Below, piece after piece: positions 52,879-63,888 of a stretch of DNA of 64,000 bases; the first letter of the stretch is position 1; every line of letters begins with the position of its first letter. The stretch is taken from contig JAWQFJ010001812.1 in NCBI GenBank assembly GCA_034096865.1, forward strand, positions 234,501 through 298,500, written 5' to 3'. The notes under the pieces were generated by a model, which had not been told where the DNA came from, did not search any database, and saw only the letters and a program-made list of their open reading frames with translations. The position numbers and the translations under genes were made by a program. The DNA comes from Theodoxus fluviatilis. Taxonomy: Eukaryota; Mollusca; Gastropoda; Cycloneritida; Neritidae.

Positions 52879-55800
52879 TTCGCACGCTCGCTCGGGCCAC
52901 CTCTACCCGCCCCCAGAAGTGGTGGTGCATTTGTTGACGTGGCACCGCAGACGAGCTGTGGGTAGATTTTAAGTAAGACGAGCACCTGCTGGGGATTCGG
53001 TTTCCCACGTCGGTCGAGTTTCAAGGAGCAGCTTACGCCGAGTCTTGCTGGCTATCGCTCCACGAAACCTGCGTTTTGCAGGCTTTATCTGCAGCTGTAA
53101 AAGCCTCCCAGACGACATGTGCAGCCGGGGTGTGCAAGTCCTTGCCCTCGCCTCTGAAAGCCTTCTTATGTCTGGGTCTCTCCAGGCCAGGCTGTTTACG
53201 CTGGTGCCGATTTATCACGCCTGTCGACCGTTTGATTCGAGCCGTGCCTGCGGCAAGGACACGCGGTGAAGTCGCAAGTTCCTGGGGCTCTTCTTTGTCT
53301 CATGATTCCATTCGCATCTCGGCCCACTTTTTGGCCGGATGTGCGTGCACTGCAAGGAACAAGACACCTTGCCTTGCGACTCCATTCAGACCACGACCTC
53401 TTTCTCTCCTTTCGAGGAGACGCACTACCGGAAATCAGATACCAATGCTTTTTTTAGTTTGTGCTACTCCCAAGTCGCGAGGGAAAAGTATTTTTCACTG
53501 TTAAGATCTAATGGTGACTCTTAAAAACATAAAGTTCGGTATGCCCCGTACACTTTTAAGCTGGAGTGGGTTTGGGGAGTTCAGACAAAAAGTTTCTAAT
53601 GACGAAATTGTGATGTGCTTTTCTTTTAAGATATAAGTTGTCATCCGGATAACTTTGTTGTTCTTTGTAAACTACCTATACCCCGTCTTAATTTGCTTGT
53701 ATTCATTTTTGTACACCGCGTCCCATGCTGTGTTAGGCTCTATTAGGCAGGCGCAACGTCCTGTAAAAGCAGAGCCGGCGGGAATTCGCTGATGAGGCAG
53801 GTCATACCTGAACGCGCCTCCTGCATTGGCTTGAAGCTGCGCCAAGGAGATGATGAGTGTTAACTAGATCCGGAAGTGGGTGTCTTGGCACTAATGGCTC
53901 TCCACGGTCCCCACACTGCTCGCACTGCTGCTGCATCGAAGGGTCTGCGTGAGGCTGCAAGGGTCCAGAGGCACCATCGGGCGTTGTGAGGCAAAATAAA
54001 ATGACCTTACGTCAGGGGCCCACACATTTCCTCCTGCATGGAGTGCGCCTGGCCGTCTCCATGCAGGGGTCACCCCTGGAGGCCTTGCCTCGACCTCAAC
54101 CATGCTGTCTGCCTGAACCCATGCTCTGGCCATGTGTACCCTGGGACTGTCCACCAAGTCGAGAAGGTTGCCTGGTCAGTTGCTGAAGTAGGTGGTTACA
54201 AAGGAAAAGAAGAAGGAAAAGACACCCAACCCCGTTTCTTACTCGAAAGTTGGGTTAGTGTATCATCTAATGCTTGTCAATACTACATACAGGAAGTCGA
54301 ATTCTTGACTTTCCATTCGGAGGGGAGAACCTGTGTCCATCTTGAACTGGGTCTGGGTTTGTAGCAACGCCAGGCATGGATCCTTGGCAGTTTGTTTCAG
54401 GACAAGGATGTCTCTGAAATGTAATATTTCTCCTCAGACGACACGGAGTTCTTAACAGTGGGTCAAATTCAACTGAAGTCCTGGGTATTAGTGAAGGAGT
54501 GGACATAGATGCCATGTCTTTGTGCATCCTCTGTGTGGATGTTGCCGTCCCCGTTACTTCGTCGCAAACATGGAGCACTCTGAGGTCTTTTTCCAACATT
54601 TCAATTTTGCCCCTAGCACATTTCTGAGCTGGACGGCTGTATTTTAACAAAAGTAATTGTATGCAGCTTTTCTGATGTATTGACGACGAACCGCAAAGTG
54701 TAACTGATGAGTTATTGGGGCTGTTATTAATGCAATCTCCACGGACCTTTCTCCGCTTCACGGCTGACTGCCACCTCTGGCCAGCTGGGATGGCATGGGG
54801 TGAGGGATGGGGGTTAGTGATTTGGGGTAGAGTGTGGGGTGAGATGACGCAAACGGGTTGGAGGGGGATGCGAGAGTGGGCGGGCCCACTAGAGCTGTGG
54901 GGAGAGGGTGTCTCATTAGGGGGCCCCCTGTCCAGACGCCTGCCAAGAAGCGATCCTTGTCTAAATAGAGAGCACCCGTCTGCGTGGGTGGCGCACGCCG
55001 CGCTCTGTTTACTGTCAGGACTGGCTGGGGAAAAAGAAACTTGCATGCCATCTTCCTCTAGGGAGTCGCCATCTTCCTCCACGGAGTCGTATGACGCTGC
55101 ACGCTTCCACCCGATGGCCTCCATTTAAGTGCCCATGGTAGACGATACGCCATTTTATATGTCAGTTACTTCGACAGCAGTGCGTCGTTCGGAGCGTTTG
55201 GGTTGATACAGACATTTAGACTGAAGGGCTTGCATGTAAAGTGGCCAGACATTCATGTCACACTTTGCGACTGCATTGTGCGCCAATGATCCTGCGCTGC
55301 CATGTCCGCAGGTTCCTGTTGTAAAAACTATTTCGATTATTCTATAAGGATCAGCAAAATAACAACCCATATACCATAATTCAAGACTTTCTTCAGGAAC
55401 AAATTTGTTCTGAAGTTTTGGTGTGCTTTGGTCTTGCTTCCTATTCCAAGCACCCCCACCCCCATATGTACGTGTTGCGGTCTCCCCTCAACGAGAAATA
55501 TGTGACGTATTCTCGAACACTACAGATCAACCTCAGAGATTAGGCTCGCGTCTTCTTCGATAGCTGTGCTATCAGCTCTGGATTCCTGGGCTGTTCCGAG
55601 CTGCTAGTGGACGGGAGCGTTGAGGGAAGCGGGGACTGGGGAAGGAGTCTGGCAGTTAATGGGCGGGAACTGATCGCTTACGGATGTCACTGCAGATTAG
55701 AGCGAAAAGCAGGACAAAATGCCTTCACGAGAACCGTTCCTTGCACGCTGCCTTGGGCAAGCGGGGATTCGAGAAGCGCCAGGGGTTCTTGGGTTACGTA

Positions 55801-57912
55801 AGGTATCTAGGCTAGAGGAAGACGTGTTGGCACCTTTCCTGCATCGACAATGGTTTGCTTTGTTGTTTAGTTTTTGTCTGGATTTTGGAACAAAAGGAGA
55901 GGACGAGAGAAAGAGGAAGTAAAGCAGAACAAAGTCCTGTCTTGGCAAGACCCAAACTGCTCATCAAAGTGGAGTTATCCTTGTCCGTAGGTACGCGGCA
56001 CCAGAACCAGGAAAGAACCGTATCCCTAGCGCTGTGATGTTCTTCTTCCCGGTCTCCGGGTTCGCTGCAGGCTCTTCCCTTTGTCTGGCCCCGGGGGCAC
56101 CAAGGGCTTTGGTAGGAGCAGACGGACGTGGAGGAATTCCGCCTCTCTGCCTCCAGCATTGCCCTCGTGGCTGGAGTGTCGACACTCACGCTGCCTCCTT
56201 TGTAGAAGCGACGGTCTAGCATGCGCTTGCTTGTGAGAAAACACAGTGGGGGAAGAAAAGGGAAATGGATCAGAAGAGGCGAGAAGTTGTTTGGGCCCTC
56301 TACCTGTTCTCACCTTGGATGTAGGAACAATCGTCTAGGCCAAGAAGATGCGATGCTGGTGAGTCTCGGAGGGGTTTTGCAGGTGCTGGTGTGAAAAGGG
56401 GAAATATTTCAGAGGAAATGTTCCGACAGATAAGAGATGTGGGTTTAAAACGGAAATGGTATATCATCGGTGATGCTGATGCCAACTTTGACGTGGAAGG
56501 ACGAGATAAGTTGTTAGATGAAGCACAAGCAATCATTCGGATTTGCTAAGCATGGATACAAGCGACTACGAGGTAATAAAGTAGCCTGCACTCGTGCGTC
56601 TCTTGAATTTAAAAAAGAAGCAGACGCGACATGCACTCACGCAAACCTGCGCACAGGCACTCTTATTTGCCATCGTATTGAAGACGAGGGATGTTGCTAC
56701 AAAAGTTCTATCTCCTGAGAGGGAAGTTTTCAGTCGCCAGGTGGCCGCCATCTTGAGAGCGGGGTTTTACCGAGAGCAACAAACCGAGAAAAGCGGCCTT
56801 CCCCTGCCATCTCTGGGGCCACGTGGGGTCAGGGCGGGGGAGACGACCAGATGGTCTCCTGAGGAATCGCCTACCTCTCTGGCAGTCATCCTCCGCCACC
56901 CTCTCCCCACTCACGTCCTCGCCCCCACCCCCACCCCATCCCCATCCACGCCACTTTTCTCCCACCCCATCTCAATCTCTCGCCTGCTCCCTCCCCTTGG
57001 CCACCCCAGCACCCAGCCGCCTCTCTCTCGGTCACCGTCCTTCGCCCATTCTCGTCGCCAGACTTCGAGAGGCTTTGTTTTAACTGCAGATTATTGATTA
57101 CAGCCATGAGGATATGACATTTATGAGTCAGAATTGTCCCAAGGGCCTAATCTAATTTATATTGTACTCGCGCATGAGCGTTATGAGTGACTCATGCTGG
57201 TTAGTTTTGAGCTCCAGAGATTTCAACCCTGTCCATTTCGAGGAGAGACGCCGCTTCGAAATCGTGTACTTGACATGGCAGGAGAAGTTTGCGGCGCAGA
57301 AGTGGGAACTAGAAATATTACTTGGCGCTGTTGTGCCTGCCTCCTATAAGTGCTGCGCGTTGGGTGTAGCTAAATACCTTCTTGCCCAAACCCTTTTCCG
57401 CTCCGCTTCTTCTCAAAGAGTGGAGAGGATTGAAGTGAAATCGAAGCCCGTGCTTTTTTGGCAGTGCAGGTTTGCCGAGGCACAGGGTTCGGGGTCGACG
57501 CTCTTCTTTATCGCTGAGCTGGATGTTCTTTCAGCTCCACTCGTCCTCTCCGGAGCTACTAGGAGCTGCCAGAGCGACAGTTGGGTGGATTTTGGCAGGC
57601 CTTTGTGTTAGCGTTTACCTTGGTGGTTTGTTGACTCGAGCAGCACTGTGGCTCGTTTGGAATAGGTTCTAAATGGGTGAAGACAAGTTTGAGCTTATTG
57701 TCTTCGGCTGTCGTGCTTTTTGGGAGCGTGTTTGTGTAGACGCTTGTGACAGCAGAGGCGATGCGAAGTGCGATATGACGGATACTTGCCGTTCTGTGGA
57801 GTTGTCTGTCCGCCTGTGCTTGTTCGCTTTTCGGCACGCCACAGTTCACTGTACGTTGAATTTGAATAACATAGGATTCAAAAAAAGCTACAAATGCATG
57901 GGACCTATTTTT

Positions 57913-58768
57913 GACTCACATGCGAAGCAAAAGTGAGTCTATGTACTCACCCGATTCGTCCGTCCGGGCGTCCGGGCGTCCGTGCGTCCGGGCGTCCGAA
58001 AACTTTAACGTTGGATTTTTCTTAGAGACTATTAAGTCTATCAATACCAAATGTGGCATGATGGTGTATGATGACAAGGCCTCAAAAAACATACATAGTG
58101 ACTTGACCTTGCTTCAAGGTCAAGGTCGCAGGGGCCATAAATGTTTAAAAAAACAGCCATTTTTCACATTTTCTCAATTTTCTCTGAGGTTTTTGAGATT
58201 GGATACCTGACCTATATATGGTATATAGGGCAAAGTAATCCCTATCTTTTGATACCAGTTTGGTTGACCTTGCTTCAAGGTCAAGGTCACAGGAGCTCTT
58301 CAAAGTTGGATTGTATACATATTTTGAAGCGACCTTGCCCCTGAACTATGGAAGATAACTGTTCCAAACTTCATAACATTGTAGTACACATGTTATACTT
58401 TCATCATGAGACACATTTGGTCACATATCATCAAGGTCAAGGTCACTTTGACCCTTATGAAATGTGACCAAAATGGGGTAGTGAACCACTAAAAGTGACT
58501 ATATCTCATGGTAGAAATTGCCAATAAGCACCATTGTGCTTCCTATGTCTTGAATTAACAGCTTTGTGTTTCATGACCTTGGATGACCTTGACCTTGGGT
58601 CAAGGTCACATGTATTTTGGTAGGAAAAATGTGTAAATCATTTCTTAGTGTATGATGTCATTGCTAGGTTTAGTTGTTTGACCTTGACCTTGAGGGGCAC
58701 CTGAAGGTCAAGGTCATGTAAAGGTCAAGGTCAATCATGTGAGTCGTATGGGCTTTGCCCTTCTTGTT
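57913..58768 (+). mobile_element. Complete copy 3 of the 0.85-kb element
   Basis: This copy runs from GACTCACATGCGAAGC after a T run to GGGCTTTGCCCTTCTTGTT, about 856 bp, collinear with copy 1. It shows scattered changes, such as TTAGAGACT for TCGGAGACT and loss of a few half-sites (AAGGTCG, GCGACCTTG). It still has about 17 AAGGTCA or TGACCTT half-sites. The 5' GTCC microsatellite is a different length. The bases just after the 3' end differ from copy 1 (GTTGATTGC against TTAAGTTGG), which fixes the common 3' end at about CTTCTTGTT. Confidence 0.85.
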
Positions 58769-60010
58769 GTTGATTGCATTGGATAACTTCCACACTAGCC
58801 TAGATACCAAATTAGGATTTGTCGGCAATGTCGCCGCACATTTTGATAGCAGACGTACAAGGTGCCGCACATCTGCATTGACATGCGCATGCGGCGAGTT
58901 TGAAAGGGTGGAAGGTGGGCTTTCTCTGTGCGACGAGTGTATATTAGCCTAGAATCCTTTAAATCACGAGGTAGCATGGGCATGCTATCACTATTCTTTA
59001 AAAAATTGAAATAATCCGTCCCCTGCCCCTAGTTTTTTGTTCTTTTTTCATATCGGACTAGTGATGTGCAAAACTCCCTTACGAGCACTGGAATTGGGTA
59101 ATGGAGTGTTGACGAGACTGCCTGGAACTTTAGTATTCCGTTAGTCCTCAAGATCTCCAGGAGCCACACGAAATGTCTGAGAGTCGTGCCATTTACAACA
59201 CACACGCTTCTCCCTTTGGTTGCTGGAAGAAGGCTGCCTTTGATTCCTTAGTGCTATAGTGCGTGCCCTTCACACCGCGGCAGTCGGATCCCCCGTCATT
59301 GCCCTGAAGGTGCTAGGGTGGCAGTAGTTGAAAGCGCTGATTAGCAGCACTCGGATACACGTGCCTGTCTGCGTCACAAACGGCTGCCTGTAATTCGGTC
59401 TAGAGGTACGTTGCCATCCCCATGCGGACGGAAGCCACCGGTGCTGCCTCCTTCTTGGGATGAGAGGCAGCTGCCGGGACAACGAATGGTGTTATGGGTT
59501 CCTTGTAGATAGAGCTGTGTAGGCATTGGGGAGGACTCGAAGCGAAGCGCTGTTGTTAAGTTGAAGGTGTTCAAGCGATTAGAGATGTTTGATCGCCAGC
59601 AACCACCCAAACTGAAAATGCTTCGTCTAAACATGGCTGCAAGACATGCAAAACCGTCATAAGACAACTTATTCGAGCGTGCCCACGCACCCACGGCATG
59701 CATACGTATATGAACATGCTCACTAATTGCATTCCCGGCTTGTTATTCCTGTGAAATAAAAAACATTATATCTCTTTCTGCAAAGTTTTTTATGAATGAT
59801 CTCTGTGACACTGACATTATGGAAGTCATCGTCATAGCGTACTGCAACCATTTCACCAGTTTTGTTAAAGTGAATCTAGACACAGCTGGTGGTCATTCCA
59901 AAGTCCAGAGTTACTTTCCTCTGCAAACAAAAGCAAGCACTTCAGATAATAATGAGGAGTGTGAAGAACATAATAACATATAAGAGACACATTAGTGGAA
60001 TGTTAAACAG

Positions 60011-60011
<1 letters not shown>

Positions 60012-60092
<81 letters not shown>
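60012..60092. repeat. CT microsatellite near the Ig3 exon
   Basis: About 40 CT units ending 280 bases before the Ig3 acceptor, far enough not to be its own pyrimidine tract. Confidence 0.98.
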
Positions 60093-60094
<2 letters not shown>

Positions 60095-60370
60095 ATGGGC
60101 CAAATGCTTTGCCAATGAAATTTAAATTTCCGATTTTCTCCCCCACTCCCACCCTCGAACTCCAATCCCGACCCCACCGCCATCTTGCGGCATCTCAAAC
60201 AGCGAAAACAAGTGCTGACGAAGCGAATGTAACTCAGGAAGCTTCTAGCTCGTATCCGGGAATAATCGCGATAAACAAAAGTTCGTTTTTGTCTGGGCTG
60301 TCTATATGATACAAATAAAATGAAGTTTTTCTTGCTTGGTAAACATTTGTTCTTCTTTGTTCCTTCACAG

Positions 60371-60640
60371 TGCGTCGCGTGCCGCCGCACTTCTCCATCA
60401 GGCCGGATGACGTGAAGGTCATGCCGGGGGCCGACGTGAACCTGACGTGCGTGGCCGTGGGGTCGCCCATGCCCTACGTCAAGTGGCGCCTGGGGGCACG
60501 GGAGCTGACGTCCGAGGACAATGTGCCCGTGGGCCGCAACATCCTGGAGCTGAAGGATGTGCGCGAGTCCAAGAACTACACGTGCGTGGCCTCCTCGGAC
60601 CTGGGCAACATCGAGCACACGGCCATGGTGACGGTGGAAG
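60371..60640 (+). CDS. LAR: LAR-type receptor tyrosine phosphatase, Ig3 exon
   Basis: This exon encodes the third immunoglobulin domain. It begins after TCCTTCACAG (AG at 60369-60370) and ends at GTAGGT (60641). The first two bases complete Val, giving [15 protein letters not shown] across the junction, nearly identical to the RRVPPTFSRPP of Drosophila Lar and RRVAPRFSIPP of vertebrates. Landmarks are [16 protein letters not shown] with Cys26 and Trp38, [17 protein letters not shown], and [13 protein letters not shown] with Cys71. Sequons are NLT (23-25) and NYT (68-70), both conserved in the family. About 83 of 89 codons end in G or C, against roughly half in the Ig1 exon; the exon lies in the CpG-rich part of the window. 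The following exon should open with the linker to fibronectin III domain 1; it was not found before the window end. Confidence 0.95.
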
Positions 60641-62711
60641 GTAGGTTTACCTTCGTCCTTGTCGTCGTGGTGGCGCTGTGTGTCTGTCTGTGTAGGTCTG
60701 GCTCTAGCCTGCCTGCCTGCCTGTCCTGCCCTTGATTGATATTAACCTCTCTGTTGGTCTGTCCACTCACTCCGCCCCTTCTTCCTTCTGCCTGCCGATC
60801 TCCGCAGTCAATTGATCGTGTCAGGCGTGGATTGAAAACAGTGACTCACTTTGAAAATGGTTTCTAAAGCGATCGGGGACAGAGGGGAATCTGATTAGTA
60901 GATTGTTTTTCTACTGAAATTGTATGCGTAGCTTTGAGTTTTCCATGTAGTCGAGGTGGATTTATATCACGTGCGTGTGTTCAAGAGTCCTTTCTCTAAT
61001 CAAAATGAAAGTAAAGTACTTTTGAGTAAAAGTTGTATAGACAGTTTTTATACCATTGGGGTCACTGATTAAGTTATCGCCTGACACGCTCACCCAATGC
61101 TTTATACTCGAAGTGTGTGCATGCTGTTTCAATGCCAGTGGTTCCGAAGTTCATCGTCGTTCATTGTAGGTTGTGAAGTAGTAATGATTGTGAATTCCAT
61201 ATCAAACATTCAACTTTTAATTTCTGAACAGCGAAATAAAGGATAGGCCAATGCTTAATTATCTCTGGCTTAACATTTCGAAAGGCTTATTTTCAAAAAC
61301 CTTATTTTCAAAATGTAAAGGTTCGTACCCAGAACATGTCTTGGCTCTCTGAAAGCTTCAAACTTCCGTGCAAGTACAGTGTGTGTGTGTAATTTCGACC
61401 GGAAACTGAGTGGGTTAAGAGGCATGGTGTGCAGCTGCAAACGACAAGACTTAGAACCACAGGAGAAATAGCATGGACACAGAGGCAGCAGTGGAGTTTA
61501 ATTAATATCGATGTCATTGTTGAAATAAACTCTCATACAATTTGCTTACTATCACTAATTACATCACTGATTCAATTTAACTGCCATTGCCAACGTAACT
61601 GAGAACACAGCTCACACTAACAAAGTTTGATAAGGACTCGCTCATTTTGCTTTTGATACTGAACGGTCATGTAAAGATCACATCATCCACCATGGTTTGT
61701 CCTGCTTTTTTTCCTCCCTCCTCCAACGCATTCATACAAACCCCTTTTTGACGAGCATCTGCCCAGTTCGAAATGGGCAGCATGCTTTTCGTGTTTGGGG
61801 TTTGAATCTGTGGCATCGTGATTTCATGCATGGAGTGCCACGTAACTTGACTCCATGATTTTGCTGTCCTTTGGAGCATGGTCAGAGCACCTCTCATGCC
61901 TTTCGAAGTGATCTTGTGAATTGAATATGGCTCATCTGTTGTTGGTCGTTCTCGTTCATCGACCCCTCTCTCACCCCTTTTCTGTTTCTTCCCTTTCCTA
62001 GTCCCCTTTGCCCCCTCCCCATCCCCCTCCCCAACCCCTCTATTGTTGGTTTTTTGGTGGCCCTGTGTGTACTCGTATTTTGATTAGTGAATGAATTGTT
62101 CATATGGAGTGAGTGTTGTGCTTCCTTCCTCCCTTCCCCGTTGTATTCATCCTGGTGTTGTTCGTGAAGCATTGTCTCCAGTGTGCCGTCGGCTGTTGTG
62201 CAGTGTTGGTTGTCCCTTGGACTGTGGCCTTCATGACCATCTCTGGATTGATCCAAGTCGTCTGCCGTATGTCCTGGAATGCATGGTACTGGATGCCCAT
62301 CCCGTCTTTGTGTTCAGTCATCGTCAGTAGCTTGCTGTTCTCATCCCATCAATCCTCATTTCTTTTCTCTTTCTTTTTTACTAATTGGTAAGTCATGTTA
62401 GTTGACATTTCATGCCAGTTTTTGCGTTGTCATCTTAAATAGAGCATGGGTCGACGGATTCCATTCGTTTCTGCTCAGTAGCTCTGTAAGTCTCGAAATG
62501 AAATCTTCCATCATTGTCTCTTCACTGTCAAGACCTGTAAGTGTAGCATTCAGGTAACGTCACTGTATATACGGGCTGTAGTTGTCCCAAGGTCTGATGG
62601 CGTAGCAGTGTCATTGGTTTTGAGGACCCGGTTCCCGTTTCCTTTCTTTGGCATGCATATAGAGAACTCTCGTCCCACTCTTTACCATGTGTGACCTGTT
62701 AGGCAGCGGCA
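60641..62711 (+). other. Start of the intron after Ig3, nothing recognised
   Basis: After the donor GTAGGT there is a short CTGT/CTGC-rich patch (60675-60730), then unique-looking DNA. The antisense strand holds two open frames (61667-61897 and 61894-62321) with a mixed amino-acid composition, but I recognise no family. No fibronectin III exon is visible. Confidence 0.5.
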
Positions 62712-62800
62712 GTTGCCTGGGCAACCAGTGATAAGAGCTCCAGACACACTGAGGTCCGTGTGTCCAATCAGAAAGCTTCTATGAAAAGAGCTTAGCCAAT
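62712..62800 (+). promoter_or_regulatory. Promoter-like cluster: X-box and paired CCAAT boxes
   Basis: A perfect inverted X-box, GTTGCCTGGGCAAC (62712-62725), is followed by two identical CCAATCAG boxes in direct orientation, starting at 62764 and 62796. X-boxes of this form bind RFX factors; CCAATCAG is the NF-Y consensus, and RFX with NF-Y is a known promoter combination. The two CCAAT cores are exactly 32 bp apart, about three helical turns, a spacing typical of NF-Y pairs. No TATA box is evident. The DNA from here to 63.9 kb is CpG-normal, as expected for a promoter and leader. The likely target is the open frame starting at 63889. Confidence 0.45.
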
Positions 62801-63115
62801 CAGGTAACGGCATGGAAGGCGGCTCGGATCACATGGGCCGCGTGGCTGTGTAATCCTATCTGCGCTCTTCTACGCAGGCGTACCCTCCTCCACTCCCTGC
62901 ATCCACACCAACTTCCACCCCTAACACCACTCCTCCAAGCACCCACCTCTCTCCCCCCTGCCCCCCTCACCTTCAACCCTCATGCCCCCTCAACCCCACC
63001 AGCCGCCTGCCTGCTGCTGCTGCAGAGCAGGCTGAGTTCCTCTAGAGCCGAGCTGCCTTCCTCCCCAGTCAGAGTTGCGGGGTGGAGTGGCGTACACGCA
63101 GACGGCCACGTTGAG

Positions 63116-63140
63116 AAGTGAGAGAGAGAGAGAGAGAGAG
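63116..63140. repeat. Short GA run
   Basis: About eleven GA units in the putative leader of the gene at 63889; GA runs near promoters can bind GAGA-type factors. Confidence 0.9.
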
Positions 63141-63510
63141 TGGTCGGCTCTGGATCACTGGTAGCCCGCCCGTCTCCCAGGCCTGTCTGCCGCCTTCCCT
63201 CCCTGCCCGCCTGCCAGCCTGTCTCCCCAGTCTATCGTGCAAACCTAGTTGGAACTGTGTCTCGGCAGCTCTGGGTTCTGTCAAAAGGAGGGCTTCGGGT
63301 GGCATCTGTGACGTTTTCCGTGTCGGTCTGGACGTTCGGGAGTAGGGATTTCCTTGTTGTTTTTACAAGTGCTGTTCAGTGCCTTGCGGCCACATTCGCT
63401 TGGAGGAGCCTCTCGGCGTCAGAGCCGATCTGCAGAGTTCCATGGACTACGGTGTAGCGATGTGTGGTGCCGACTTGACTTGGCTGTGTTATGGGTTGAA
63501 CCAGTTGCTG

Positions 63511-63518
63511 TGACGTCA
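63511..63518 (+). promoter_or_regulatory. Full palindromic CRE
   Basis: TGACGTCA is the full cyclic-AMP response element bound by CREB/ATF dimers. It lies about 0.7 kb downstream of the X-box/CCAAT cluster and 0.37 kb before the candidate ATG. An 8-bp site alone is weak evidence; its position beside other promoter motifs is the reason to list it. Confidence 0.25.
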
Positions 63519-63888
63519 AGGCATAGCCGTTATCGTTGTTTACCTACCTGGATGTACGTCGGATTTCTCTACACTAGGCTGTGAATGACTTCAAAGTGCC
63601 GCCAGGCTATTTACCTTCTATAAGAAAGACTGCTGTGGGTTCAGTGTGCCAGTGGTTGGCTAATGTTCTTCACACTTGTTGAGGCTGTTCTATCGTAGCT
63701 GCCGCTGGCCCGCTACTTTTGCCTCCTTGACCCTCCCACTCATCGTCAAGTATGCTGCTACTCTGATCAAGGAAGGCTTTTCTTTGGGATTTGATTGAGT
63801 CGCCTCTGCGGCTTTTTCAAGCTTCTTGTGTCATCTGCCCCCCTCGCACCAACACGCCCCACCAACCAAGCACTGTGAACTTGTGACA

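Larger units (their letters stand above)
39156..60370 (+). other. Intron between Ig2 and Ig3, at the meB position
   Basis: This 21.2-kb intron runs from GTAAGG to TCCTTCACAG. CpG is sparse up to about 40.8 kb and ordinary beyond. Contents: microsatellites at 41.3-41.8, 52.8 and 60.0 kb, a dispersed repeat at 42853-42985, a trinucleotide run at 50.3 kb, a G22 run at 48972 and a complete 0.85-kb dispersed element (57913-58768). Many short open frames exist, none with recognisable domains. The vertebrate meB mini-exon, when present, would lie in this interval; at 12 bases it cannot be found by eye. Confidence 0.75.
62801..63888 (+). other. Possible 5' leader of the gene starting at 63889
   Basis: This stretch lies between the X-box/CCAAT cluster and the candidate ATG. 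It contains C-rich DNA (62.88-63.0 kb), a short GA run (63118-63140), a CRE (63511) and an in-frame stop at 63796 that closes the candidate frame upstream. It may hold a leader exon or an intron; I see no clear splice pair that decides this. Confidence 0.3.

Noticed and set aside
60641..60735. Read-through of the Ig3 frame past the donor to a stop at 60733
   Set aside because: The extra residues are hydrophobic and Cys-rich intron translation; GTAGGT at 60641 is a good donor and family alignment ends there.
61667..62321. Antisense frames possibly from a degraded transposon
   Set aside because: The amino-acid mix looks protein-like in parts, but I found no transposase, reverse transcriptase or integrase motif, so no call is made.
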